Source: Halictus rubicundus (lineage: Eukaryota; Arthropoda; Insecta; Hymenoptera; Halictidae). Taken from it: DNA of 64,000 nucleotides. The translations under genes were made by a program, and so were the position numbers. Under the pieces are notes generated by a model. It ran no database searches, had not been told where the DNA came from, and saw only the letters and a list, made by a program, of their open reading frames with translations. Positions within the stretch are counted from its first letter, which is position 1; the number at the start of each line of letters is the position of its first letter. This document shows, piece by piece, positions 52,165 through 61,189 of this stretch. The DNA lies in the NCBI RefSeq assembly GCF_050948215.1, contig NW_027488709.1, forward strand, positions 62,001 to 126,000, read 5' to 3'.

Positions 52165-55100
52165 TTATTCCAGGCCTATCTTTGCTCTAAATTCCTTAAA
52201 TTTAGGTGCTGGCAATGGCTTCGTAAGGGTGTCTGCTAGTTGGCTATCTGTGGGAATAAATTCAAGTTTTATGACATTCTTTTCAACTTGTTCTCTTGAG
52301 AAATGGTACTTTATATCTATATGTTTCGACCGTTTATGGCTGCTCGGATTGTTCGCAATATTAATACAACCCATATTATCTTCGAATATTATTATTGGAT
52401 CAGAGACACTTATATTAATACTCATTGCCAATGATCGTAACCATAGTGCTTCTCTCACAGCTTCAAAAAGAGCCATGTACTCTGCTTCAGTGGATGAGGC
52501 TGCTACTGACTTTTGTCTTCTACTATTCCAACAGATTGTACATTGTTCATACATCTTGAACAAATACCCTGTTGTACTCTTTCGATCCGTATGTTCATTG
52601 CCTCCCCAATCTGAATCTACATATGCACTCAATAGATTTTTAGAATCGTTTTTAACATAAGTTAGTTTAATATTAGCTGACCCTTTCAGATATCTAAGAA
52701 CCCTTTTAAGGTTTTGCCATAGTTCGCTATTATTTTTATTTGAATATTTACTTAAAATATTTATTGCAATACTTAAATCGGGTCTTGTACAAATCATTAT
52801 GTACATTAAACATCCAATTAAATTACGGCAAGGTGCATTGTGTTGTTCATCCGAGTTTAAAGCTACGTAGTCTAATACACTTGGAAGAGGTGTACTAACT
52901 GGTTTGCAATCTAGCATATTAAATTTCTCAAGCACAGTCTTAATATATGCACTCTGATCTAATGTTATTTTCCCATTAGTTCTATTCACTTTTATTCCAA
53001 GAAATAGTTTGATTTCATTTAAATCTTTCATACAAAATCTATCTTTCAAATAATTTTTGAAATTTTTCATTGCTTCAATCTCAGCCGTTATTATTACTAA
53101 ATCATCCACATATAGTATCACGTATATATTCTTTAATATACTCTTTCTATCTAGAATATAAATGCAACGATCTGCTGATGAGTTCCGGAAGCCTTTTTCT
53201 ACAAGAGCTTTTTCAAACATCTCAAACCAGCATCTAGCTGATTGTTTAAGACCATACAAAGCTTTATTCAATTTACACACTTGATTATTATTATTGTTAC
53301 ACTTGACACCCTCAGGAATTCGCATATAAATTTCTTCCTTTAAAATACCATTTAAAAAAGCTGTTTTTACGTCCATGTGGTGGACTAATAAATCATATTG
53401 ATTTGCAAAAGCTATAAGAAATCTAAAACTAGACATTCTAGCTACAGGTGCAAATGTTTCATTATAATCTTCTAGATATTTTTGACTAAAACCACGAGCC
53501 ACTAGTCGAGCTTTGTATTTTAATGGATTTCCGGATTCATCATTTTTGATCGTAAAAACCCATTTGCAGTCGACGATGTTTTTATCTTTTGGCCTCGGTA
53601 CTAAATCCCAAGTTTTATTAATAATCAATGAGTTTATTTCCTCAGCAATAGCTTGTTCCCACTTGATCCTGTCTTCTCTCATTTTAATCTCTTCAAAAGA
53701 GGTGGGAATTTTTAAAACTATTGACTGGGCACACAAAAGATAATCATCGTCTCCATCAAATTCTTCATACGAAATAGACGGTCGTTGTTTAATTCTATCA
53801 CTCCTTCTAGGTTCAATGCTATCCTTTAATTCTACTATTTCATTTTGTTCTGGTCCCGGCACTCCTGCTATATCTGTTTCAGTTACAGATTTATTTTCCA
53901 TGTGATCTACCATTACTTTTATTCTTGGCTCTAGTATATCTGATTTATTGTTATCAGATTTCATCCTCTTTAATACATCTGATTTTTCATTATCAGATTT
54001 ATTTAAACCACACTGTATATCTACTGATTTCGGCACCTCTCGAGATGCATCAGTTTCACATTCCATATTTATTTTCTTTATTACAGGCCGAGATTTTAAG
54101 TAATTAATTTCGTCAATGATCACATCCCTTACTATTTCAAATTTCCCATTTTCTACGTTCCATACTTTATAACCATTTGGTACAAATCCTACCAGTATAC
54201 ACTTGTAAGATTTTTCATCAAATTTCGATTTCCTAACTTTATTATGGACGTATACTGTTGAACCAAAAACCCTTAAATATTTTAATTTGGGCTTCTTAGT
54301 ATGCCACAATTCAAATGGGGTTTTATCTACACTTAAAGCTTTCGACGGGGTTAAATTAATTAAATATGTAGCAGTTAAAACTGCTTCTCCCCAAAATTCT
54401 TTTCCTAAACCTGCACCGTTTACCATTGCACGTGCTTTTTCGGTTATCGTTCTATTCATGCGTTCTGCAACGCCATTTAATTGCGGAGTCCGCGGGACCG
54501 TCAAATGATAGCTTATTCCTCTTTGTATGCAATAATCTTTCATTTCATTCGATAAGTATTCTCTGCCATTATCACAATATAGATTGACAGTTTTTAAGTT
54601 AAAACGCGCTTCACTTTTTGCAATGAAGTCTTTAAACACTGTGAAAACCTCTGATTTGTTTTCAAGCAAATATGTTACGCAGTAATGTGTATACTCATCA
54701 ATGAATGTAATGAAATATCTTTTATCATTAATCGTAGAAGGAGTGATCGGGCCACAAACATCTGTGTGAACTATAAACAATGGTTGCCTGATGTGACTCT
54801 TATCCTTTGCCTTTTCAAATGGTAATTGTGCTTGTTTCCCATTAATACAAGCTTCACAAAGATAATCGTCTGGAATTATTTTTTCGAGATAAGTCACATC
54901 TTCTACCATTTGTCTATTTTTCAATTGTAAAAATTTTGTTTTTCCAATATGCCCTAAACGCTTATGCCATAGTTCATAATTATTAATTATTCTCCTAGGC
55001 ATATAAGAGTTCAATAAATTTACTCTTTTCTTTGTAATTCCAAAAACCATAGATACCAAATTATTTAAAGGTTTACCATACATTACCATTTTTCCGTCTT

Positions 55101-56319
55101 TAATAATCTGAACACCTCTCTCGTTGAAATTAATACTCATTCCTTTCTGCTGCAATCTGCTGACTGATAATAAATTATACGGCACGTCAGGGCAGTACAG
55201 CACATCTCCAAGCACGCCTTCAATGCCCATGTTGCTGGTTACAGGTATTTGTCCCTTCTTTGTGGCCGTGATATACTGTCCATTCTTAGCAGTCAAAATC
55301 TTCATAGGTGGGTCTAACTGGATCGCGTGTGAGAATACACTGTCATCGTTTACGATATGATCCGATGCACCGGAGTCGAGGATAAATGTTAATTTTTCAC
55401 TTTTCGCAACTTTATAGTTTCCGGTCATAAAAGCGTAGCCAGAGACATTTTCATTCGGCACTGCTTGAGCCGTTTGAATACTGTGTAAATTTTGATTATT
55501 GCTGCTTTGTTCTTTTTTATATTGAAGCCTCTTTTTAAAATGGTAGCAATCTTTAATCATATGTCCCTTTCTTCCACACTGGTGACATTTTCCAGCAAAT
55601 GATGATTTGTTGAGTTTAAATCCATTTCCTCTTCTGTAGTGTCCTTTGTGGTTTCCTCTTCTAGATTGATTTCCAAAATTGCTCGGTCGTTGATTTCCTC
55701 TTTCCACCCTTTGTACTTGTAGCACTTTTGCACTGTTGTCTACTTTTTCACTTTTGATTTTGGTTTCGTGATCTAAGAGTCTTTTCTTCACAATATCAAT
55801 GGTAATATTCGCTTCTGTTAACATTGTCTCAATGACAGTCGATACCGTGTCGTAAGCTTCTGGTAAGCTCGATAACAGGATAGAAATTATTTCATTTTCC
55901 CTGGCAGGCACACCTGCAGCCGACAAATCTGTTATCAATTCATCGAATACTTCGAAGTGGTCTTTTAGTGAAGTATCACTCTTCATTTTTAATCGTAGCA
56001 AGCTCTTTCTGATTGACAATTCTGTAGCCGTACTCTGGCTTTCATAGACGGAATCTAATTTGGTTAGAATAGATTTCGCCGTACTTCCTGGCGTATCGTA
56101 TTTGAGGTGCGTGTCCGACAAATACTGCACAATCGCACATTTAGCAATACGCTCGGCTTTGGTCCATTCAGCCGTGATTGGATTCGGCGGCAGATCATCA
56201 ACAACTTTCAGCACATCAAGCTCATACAGAAAATTTCGAATCCTGTGTTTCCACGCATTATATTTGATGCCACTAAACTGGGGAATATTTCTCCTGTCTT
56301 TAAATGTGTCCATTGTCAC
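52165..56319 (-). CDS. gag-pol: gag-pol polyprotein, copia
   Basis: The 1384-aa single frame. The Gag N-terminus (FSGIKYNAWKHRIRNFL) is followed by UBN2-like helices, then one zinc knuckle CHQCGRKGHMIKDC (245-258). Protease has DSGA at 315-318. Integrase has HKRLGHIGKTK...CEACINGK, then VHTDVCGP and NGVAERMNRT. Reverse transcriptase has LYVDDLVII. RNase H has AYVDSDWGGNEHTDRKSTTG and AASSTEAEYMAL. The interval between the stop and the 3' LTR (51932-52164) is non-coding, with a long T tract on the plus strand. No frameshift or stop. Confidence 0.95.
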   Translation of the reverse strand: MTMDTFKDRRNIPQFSGIKYNAWKHRIRNFLYELDVLKVVDDLPPNPITAEWTKAERIAKCAIVQYLSDTHLKYDTPGSTAKSILTKLDSVYESQSTATELSIRKSLLRLKMKSDTSLKDHFEVFDELITDLSAAGVPARENEIISILLSSLPEAYDTVSTVIETMLTEANITIDIVKKRLLDHETKIKSEKVDNSAKVLQVQRVERGNQRPSNFGNQSRRGNHKGHYRRGNGFKLNKSSFAGKCHQCGRKGHMIKDCYHFKKRLQYKKEQSSNNQNLHSIQTAQAVPNENVSGYAFMTGNYKVAKSEKLTFILDSGASDHIVNDDSVFSHAIQLDPPMKILTAKNGQYITATKKGQIPVTSNMGIEGVLGDVLYCPDVPYNLLSVSRLQQKGMSINFNERGVQIIKDGKMVMYGKPLNNLVSMVFGITKKRVNLLNSYMPRRIINNYELWHKRLGHIGKTKFLQLKNRQMVEDVTYLEKIIPDDYLCEACINGKQAQLPFEKAKDKSHIRQPLFIVHTDVCGPITPSTINDKRYFITFIDEYTHYCVTYLLENKSEVFTVFKDFIAKSEARFNLKTVNLYCDNGREYLSNEMKDYCIQRGISYHLTVPRTPQLNGVAERMNRTITEKARAMVNGAGLGKEFWGEAVLTATYLINLTPSKALSVDKTPFELWHTKKPKLKYLRVFGSTVYVHNKVRKSKFDEKSYKCILVGFVPNGYKVWNVENGKFEIVRDVIIDEINYLKSRPVIKKINMECETDASREVPKSVDIQCGLNKSDNEKSDVLKRMKSDNNKSDILEPRIKVMVDHMENKSVTETDIAGVPGPEQNEIVELKDSIEPRRSDRIKQRPSISYEEFDGDDDYLLCAQSIVLKIPTSFEEIKMREDRIKWEQAIAEEINSLIINKTWDLVPRPKDKNIVDCKWVFTIKNDESGNPLKYKARLVARGFSQKYLEDYNETFAPVARMSSFRFLIAFANQYDLLVHHMDVKTAFLNGILKEEIYMRIPEGVKCNNNNNQVCKLNKALYGLKQSARCWFEMFEKALVEKGFRNSSADRCIYILDRKSILKNIYVILYVDDLVIITAEIEAMKNFKNYLKDRFCMKDLNEIKLFLGIKVNRTNGKITLDQSAYIKTVLEKFNMLDCKPVSTPLPSVLDYVALNSDEQHNAPCRNLIGCLMYIMICTRPDLSIAINILSKYSNKNNSELWQNLKRVLRYLKGSANIKLTYVKNDSKNLLSAYVDSDWGGNEHTDRKSTTGYLFKMYEQCTICWNSRRQKSVAASSTEAEYMALFEAVREALWLRSLAMSINISVSDPIIIFEDNMGCINIANNPSSHKRSKHIDIKYHFSREQVEKNVIKLEFIPTDSQLADTLTKPLPAPKFKEFRAKIGLE

Positions 56320-56468
56320 TTATACAAAGTATCTTACACTTAGTCACGAAACAATAAAAAAACTACAAGTCAAACACAATTAAAAAATACTTAACAATTA
56401 CACTAAGTACTTTACACAAAAAACAAAATAAACTAATAACTATATATAGAGTTAATGCAAAACGTGTC

Positions 56469-56482
56469 CTGGGCCCATAACC
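56469..56482 (-). other. primer binding site, internal initiator tRNA-Met type (copia element 5)
   Basis: The minus strand GGTTATGGGCCCAG directly follows the LTR. It complements the anticodon-arm region of initiator tRNA-Met (CTGGGCCCATAACC), the half-tRNA priming known for Drosophila copia. Confidence 0.88.
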
Positions 56483-56806
56483 TAATGGGATATGGGTATA
56501 AATATAAAGAAAGCACACTCTTTTGTAGCACATGGAATAGAGATTATATTTCAACAAATTCTCTAATAGCACGTCGTCAGACACGTCTTTACGGTTTGAG
56601 AGAAACGTCGCGAATGAAACAAGAAAACGAAACAGAGGAGCAACAGTTCAATATGAACATCAGAGGATCGAGGGTCCCATGCCGGGGACAACATACAATG
56701 TATATTAACTGCAGATACAATGTATATCAAAAGCCGATTCAAACGATCCTTCCTTCTAAAGAAATAACAGATTCATTTTGTTCTGTTTATGAAATAAATT
56801 CCAACA
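56483..56806 (-). repeat. 5' LTR of copia element 5
   Basis: 324 bp, identical by eye to 51608-51931; followed by TGCAT. Confidence 0.95.
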
Positions 56807-56811
56807 TGCAT

Positions 56812-56980
56812 TAATAACCGAACTACGAGAAGTGCCGAAAACAGGCGATTTGTCCGCACTGTGCGGTGCCTCAACGTGTTAACATCATCCACGAGGACCA
56901 TCGAATTTCGCGGTGATCCGATTAACGCGTGGGCAACTTTGTTATTGCGACAGACGTCGTAACTGTACTAGCTACACGGA
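56812..56980. repeat. dispersed repeat R fragment and unassigned sequence
   Basis: Bases 56812-56872 match the start of repeat R (ATTAATAACCGAACTACGAGAAGTGCC...GTCCGCACTGTGCGG). R breaks off there; the rest is unassigned. Confidence 0.6.
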
Positions 56981-57145
56981 TTAGCGAATACTTTTAATAT
57001 TTACCTCTTTGTGCAGGCAGAGCATCACAAGCAGGTTGAATCCATTTACGAGCAGACCCAGGAGAGCATAGCAGCAGAGGCACGTCAACGAACGAACACG
57101 GCCATCTTCGAGTCTCTTGCTAAAACACGTGATTCGTAACTTCAT
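56981..57145 (-). CDS. small membrane-protein ORF (54 aa) overlapping the glycoprotein-tail ORF
   Basis: This ORF is too short to stand out by length. On the minus strand an ATG at 57145 overlaps the TGA stop of the 57142-57750 ORF as ATGA (4-base overlap). The product has a basic N-terminus and one hydrophobic helix (CLCCYALLGLLVNGFNLLVM), then a short tail. Stop-start coupling and a membrane product next to a glycoprotein tail suggest a viral accessory gene, or simply the eroded continuation of the glycoprotein. Function unknown. Confidence 0.35.
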   Translation of the reverse strand: MKLRITCFSKRLEDGRVRSLTCLCCYALLGLLVNGFNLLVMLCLHKEVNIKSIR

Positions 57146-57750
57146 CTTAGTCTTAAACTTCCAACAACTTTTCCGAGTTCAGACGTATCCGGGTCATTGG
57201 TCCGAGGTTGATTCTTAGAGGTCGCGTCGTCAGGTGGTTGGGTCGTGTGTCTTCGCTTGTCAGCTCGTTGAATTAGGAGGTGCGTCAGCGAATTCCATGC
57301 GGCTCCACACAAGGTGAAACTGCACCCGTATAGCGAGTGCAGCTGATAGCCGTGTATTATTGCGTCAGCAATTGCTTTTATAAATTTGAGGATTATAAAG
57401 ACTGCTAGTATTCCTACACTGAGGGATCCAAGTGCGATGAAGCCGTGCCAGAATTTTTCGGCTGCGTTTTCCGCTATCTTGTTGAGTGTTTCCTCATTCA
57501 TCATGTTCATTATGGAAAGTGATCCATCTGGTATAGCTTTACCAGTTATGCCTCGAGCTACAGAGTTTAGTACGGCTGATTTTTCGGCTGGGAACATGAT
57601 ATGGTCTCTCAAGTTATTGAGATCACCTTGAGTATAGATTCCACTGGTAGCCAGATTCGATGGGTTAACGTAGTGCCATGCTGGTTCCTTGAGTGGTGTA
57701 GTATTCGAGGTGGCACGGCTTCTATGGGTCCTGTAAGCGTTTAATCTCAT
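57142..57750 (-). pseudogene. viral glycoprotein C-terminal region (chuvirus-like env candidate)
   Basis: The 202-aa frame has a membrane-proximal region (TQGDLNNLRDHIMFPAEKSA, about residues 40-59), a single transmembrane helix GSLSVGILAVFIILKFIK at about 107-124, and a cytoplasmic tail of about 75 residues. The layout is that of the end of a viral class I/III-like glycoprotein; the fragment lacks the ectodomain. I associate the motif with chuvirus-type glycoproteins, which are known as captured env genes in some insect BEL/Pao elements. The 32096-32200 piece is a close relative and lies beside an LTR. Upstream the frame is closed by a stop. Confidence 0.5.
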
Positions 57751-57816
57751 CCAGACTAGCTTTTGGAATGCTAGTTACAATAGGCATTAGATACTCTGGA
57801 CGTAGTGTGTGAGAAA

Positions 57817-58446
57817 TTAATCACCTGAAGGTAAACTTCCCACAATATCTATTATAGTGGTCTCAGCGAATGACAGTGCCAGGGGGTGTTTCCCCATTTC
57901 AGGATAAATGAATGATTTATTGCCGAGAAGAGATGTTGGTGTTATCACCATTTCATCAGGCAATTCTACATCATTTATTCTTTCACCAATTCCCCCTTGA
58001 TTTGTGACTAGAGGTTTAGTCCCATCCTGGTTTTGTTCATCAATTGATGACCCTGTCACCTTGAATTTTGCTGTATTAATGGCATCCTCCTCAGATATGT
58101 AAGGCTGCTCAGTTAGTATCATACATGCTTCTTTCAAAATATCCCCGCCAGTCATATGTTCCCTGAACCATAGATAAGGATTGGCTTCCAGATATTGGGG
58201 ATTTCCTGTAGCTAACAAACATAATTTTGCATATGTTACATGGTTTTTAAGCGATGAAAAATCCTTCCCTCTTTTTAACCATTCATTGGCCCTTTCTTGT
58301 AGTATTTGTTCAGTGGGGATATAGTCTGTGAATCCAGGAACGCTATATAATTGTATAAGAAGTTTAATGGTCTTTTCTCCAATAAAGGTTACTTGTTCGT
58401 TCTGCATTGAGGTATATACATCAAAAAATTTCTTAAATTCACCCAT
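57817..58446 (-). pseudogene. viral nucleoprotein-like ORF (209 aa), fused to an LTR fragment
   Basis: Not firmly recognised. The frame starts MGEFKKFFDVYTSM and contains ANPYLWFREHMTGGDILKEA and an acidic C-terminal part. It has no retroelement Gag motif, zinc knuckle or protease. The frame continues past its TGA for about 33 codons (to a TAG near 57718), just before the glycoprotein tail, so the stop may be a mutation. Gene order (this ORF, then glycoprotein tail, then small membrane ORF) suggests a captured piece of a negative-strand RNA virus, or genes of a retroelement that took them up. The Met lies only 13 bp after a TATA box. Confidence 0.4.
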
Positions 58447-58458
58447 TATGATGATTGC

Positions 58459-58835
58459 CTTTTATAAGGTGGCCAGTCCTTTGTTTCCCAAAAGTGCTGG
58501 CTCAGGAGTTTGCATCTTTTAATATGCCCGATGTTTCTTGACTAGTCAGCTGTGTGTCGCCAGGATTCTTTTACTTATGAAATCGACGTCTTTTCTTATA
58601 ATTCGGCATAATTGGATACCCCTCCTGTTTGTTCCCAAGGTGTAAACTGATCTTCATCTGCGTATCTTGCAGGAAGATAAGTCGGTCTTTTTCCGCGCTA
58701 CCTAACTGCGTAGAATTCTTAGCGTATATCCTATTTTATTTTTCTTCGCGTGACATCATCGGATTTCTATAATAATTCGTAATAATTCTTTATCTCAGGG
58801 TTTATTCATTGACGGTCGAACCACCGGACGTGACA
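58459..58835 (-). repeat. partial LTR of family V (copy C), U3 with TATA box
   Basis: It matches the last 375 bp of 31261-32095, ending GGACGTGACA at 58835. It breaks off exactly at the minus-strand TATA box (TATAAAAG, 58466-58459), where the viral-like ORF begins. R and U5 are missing. Confidence 0.8.
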
Positions 58836-58841
58836 CAATCA

Positions 58842-59400
58842 ATGGAAAGCATCCTGAGGTGTGACCAATGGAAAAGAGCGGTTGCGGCCTCAAGATTTGC
58901 TTTCTCCTTCTCGAGGCGCTCGAAGCGCCACGATGGCACGCACATCAAGGACTCTGCACATCAAGGTAGCCTTGAGGGAGCCATGAAACCTCTCCACCAT
59001 TCCATTGGTCTGAGGATGGTAAGGAGTGGTATGGATTCATTCCGAGCCTAGCAGACTCTAACCAATGCAGCGAAGAGGGCTGACTTGAACTGGGTTCCCT
59101 GGTCTGTGGAGATGGTGAGCGGGGATCCAAAGGAAGCCCTGGCAACGGTTTCGGCCTGTATTACCTTGATGGTTATCGCCACTGACCAACTGGAGTACCA
59201 GCTGGAGTGCGGCCAGCAGCTTTTTGGAGGACTTAGAGGTTCCAATAAGGAGTTCATTTAGCGGTGCCTGTATACGGGCAGCATCCGCGATACAATGCCT
59301 GTAATAATTTAACATTCCCAGAAAACGCCGGAGTTGAGTGTTGGTTTCTGGTTTGGGAAAATCCTCTATGGCTTTCACTTTGGCAGGAGGGGGGCGATAG
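58842..59400 (-). pseudogene. gypsy pol scraps (RT end and integrase)
   Basis: The minus strand reads AIEDFPKPETNTQLRRFLGM and LNYYRHCIADAARIQAPL (the RT-RNase H junction). After a deletion it reads FGSPLTISTDQGTQFKSALF (integrase core) and GMNPYHSLPSSDQWNGGEVS, a decayed version of the NG-x-ER motif. Several frameshifts. This is an old gypsy family not otherwise present here. Confidence 0.8.
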
Positions 59401-59594
59401 CCCTCCTTCGAGTTGATTCGGTGAATTTATTTTATTGAACTTTTTATGGTCTTGAGAAACTCTTTTTACTCCTATACTATTTCTTTTAGAATTGTTTATA
59501 CTTTGTGCTTGAAGAACTTTCGTGCTTGTGAGAATACTTTCTGCTTTTAATTACCTTCATTCTCATGTTTTCCATCTTTAAATGCACTCAACAC
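59401..59594. other. no feature seen
   Basis: AT-rich spacer between the pol scraps and the mariner relic. Confidence 0.5.
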
Positions 59595-59596
59595 TA

Positions 59597-60688
59597 TACG
59601 GGGCGAGTCACCAAACGTTAGCACCTCAAATATCTTTGTTGTTTCTAAAGATACGTAAAATATGGTAAGGACAAAGTTGAATGGTACAATGGGGCTGACA
59701 CGATGCAAAAAAAATTTTGTTTTTATGTCATTTTTTTTGAGATATCAAGGTCACCTTGACTTTTTAAAATGGAACCACCCTTTTTTAAACACCTACAATG
59801 ATAGTCCCTTTCATTAGGAATTCAGTGACTATAATTAGTCCAAGGTCATTCAAGGTCACAGACAGAGAAAACGTATAAGATTTAAAATATGAAAGCAGAA
59901 TACGTTTATCACGGTTGAGACTTGTAGTAAATAGTAAACATAGTATGGTCGTAGTTAAAGTAAACATACTAAGGTCCTTCAGTGTTATTGTTGTTCAGCA
60001 TTCTTATTTACTATCATTATGTTTCCAAATGCGATTCCGTCTTATTCAATGACTGAAAAGTGTGATATGATAACGATTTACTGTGAATGTAGACAAAATG
60101 CAGTGCAGGACCGATTACTGTATGAAGAGAGGCACCCCGATCGAAACACTCCTTCTAGACCGACTTTCATTAATACGTACAGCTAGTTTCGAAGTACTGG
60201 AAGTGTACATGCAAGACAGCACAAACGGAAGAATCCCACGACTAATGAAGACAATGAAATTAATATTTCAGCAGCTACAGCTGTCGATCCTTGCGTGAGT
60301 ACGAGAAAAATTTCTCGGAAAGCAGGCATAAGTCAAAGTAGCGTAATACGAATTCTGGCCCGACATAAATTTCATTAGTTCCACATATCGCTCCATCAAG
60401 AATTGCACGGGAATGATTTTCAAAATAGAATTAACTTTTGTCAATGGGGATTGCTTCAAAATCATTCATTTTTTTCTAGTGTCTTGTTTACGGACGAAGC
60501 AACATTCACTAATCATGGCCCAATTATACATTTATAAAATACAGGTATTCTGCTTCCATATTTTTGTTTCATACGTTTTTTCTGTCTTTGACGCTTGAAT
60601 GACCTAGGAATAATATAGTCACTGCATTCCTAAGGAAAGGGACTATCATTGTAGGTGTTTAAAAAAGGGTGGTTCCATTTAAAAAAGT
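59597..60688 (+). mobile_element. internally deleted mariner-type transposon copy
   Basis: The left end TACGGGGCGAGTCACC follows TA. The opposite TIR is truncated at 60688 and lacks the last 160 bp or so. Most of the interior is close to the 21569-30616 element in the opposite orientation, but the second half of the transposase is deleted at about 60530. Confidence 0.85.
60055..60530 (+). pseudogene. transposase N-terminal part (mariner-type), truncated
   Basis: The plus-strand frame has YCECRQNAVQDRLLYEERHP, a helix-turn-helix KAGISQSSVIRILARHK and VLFTDEATFTNHG. TAG interrupts it at the same codon as in the other copy, with a further TAG at about 60376. The region after the first catalytic Asp is missing. 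Confidence 0.8.
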
Positions 60689-60699
60689 GTGTCTGTACA

Positions 60700-61180
60700 A
60701 ATAGCAATAATACTGCCTCCAAATAGCATTATATGGATAAGAGCCGTCGAAAGATAGTTTCATTACTTAACACTTTTATTTCGTTACTACCTCTACTTGA
60801 ATAATTGCAGTCAATGCAGTCGAGCATTAGAAGTGGTATTATCGGATAAATAAGTAAAAAACTTTTCTATTTATATATTTATTCTTTTTTTAAATTCTAT
60901 AACTATTACAGAATATATTTTATTGAATAATCATTATTTTATAAATATCGCAATAATTTCCAAATTAATTAATTACACCTATAAATTATCGATTATAAAA
61001 TAATGATTACAATGGTGAACAATATGGAAAATAAGAAGGCAATAAGAGTGTAATGAAATTATACAATAAAAGATAATTATTTTCATTCTACGTATTATAC
61101 GTTTATTTATTGCCTCTGTCACTGACGTTTTTTCCGTAATTCACGAGCAAATGTTCTATTTAGGTAGCGAGCGCGGCATG
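60700..61180. other. no gene; AT-rich
   Basis: Very AT-rich sequence with palindromic ATAAATTATCGATTATAAAATAATGATTA-type stretches around 60940-61010. No ORF of note. Confidence 0.5.
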
Positions 61181-61189
61181 TTTAGTGAT

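Larger units (their letters stand above)
51608..56806 (-). mobile_element. complete copia-type LTR retrotransposon (element 5)
   Basis: 324-bp LTRs at 51608-51931 and 56483-56806 read as identical. In element orientation they start TGTTGGAATTTATT, like Drosophila copia, and end CCCATTA, so the 3' terminal dinucleotide is TA instead of CA. The 5-bp target duplication TGCAT is at 51603-51607 and 56807-56811. The polypurine tract GAGGGGGCG abuts the 3' LTR (about 51932-51940). A single 1384-codon ORF is intact. Recent insertion. Confidence 0.96.
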
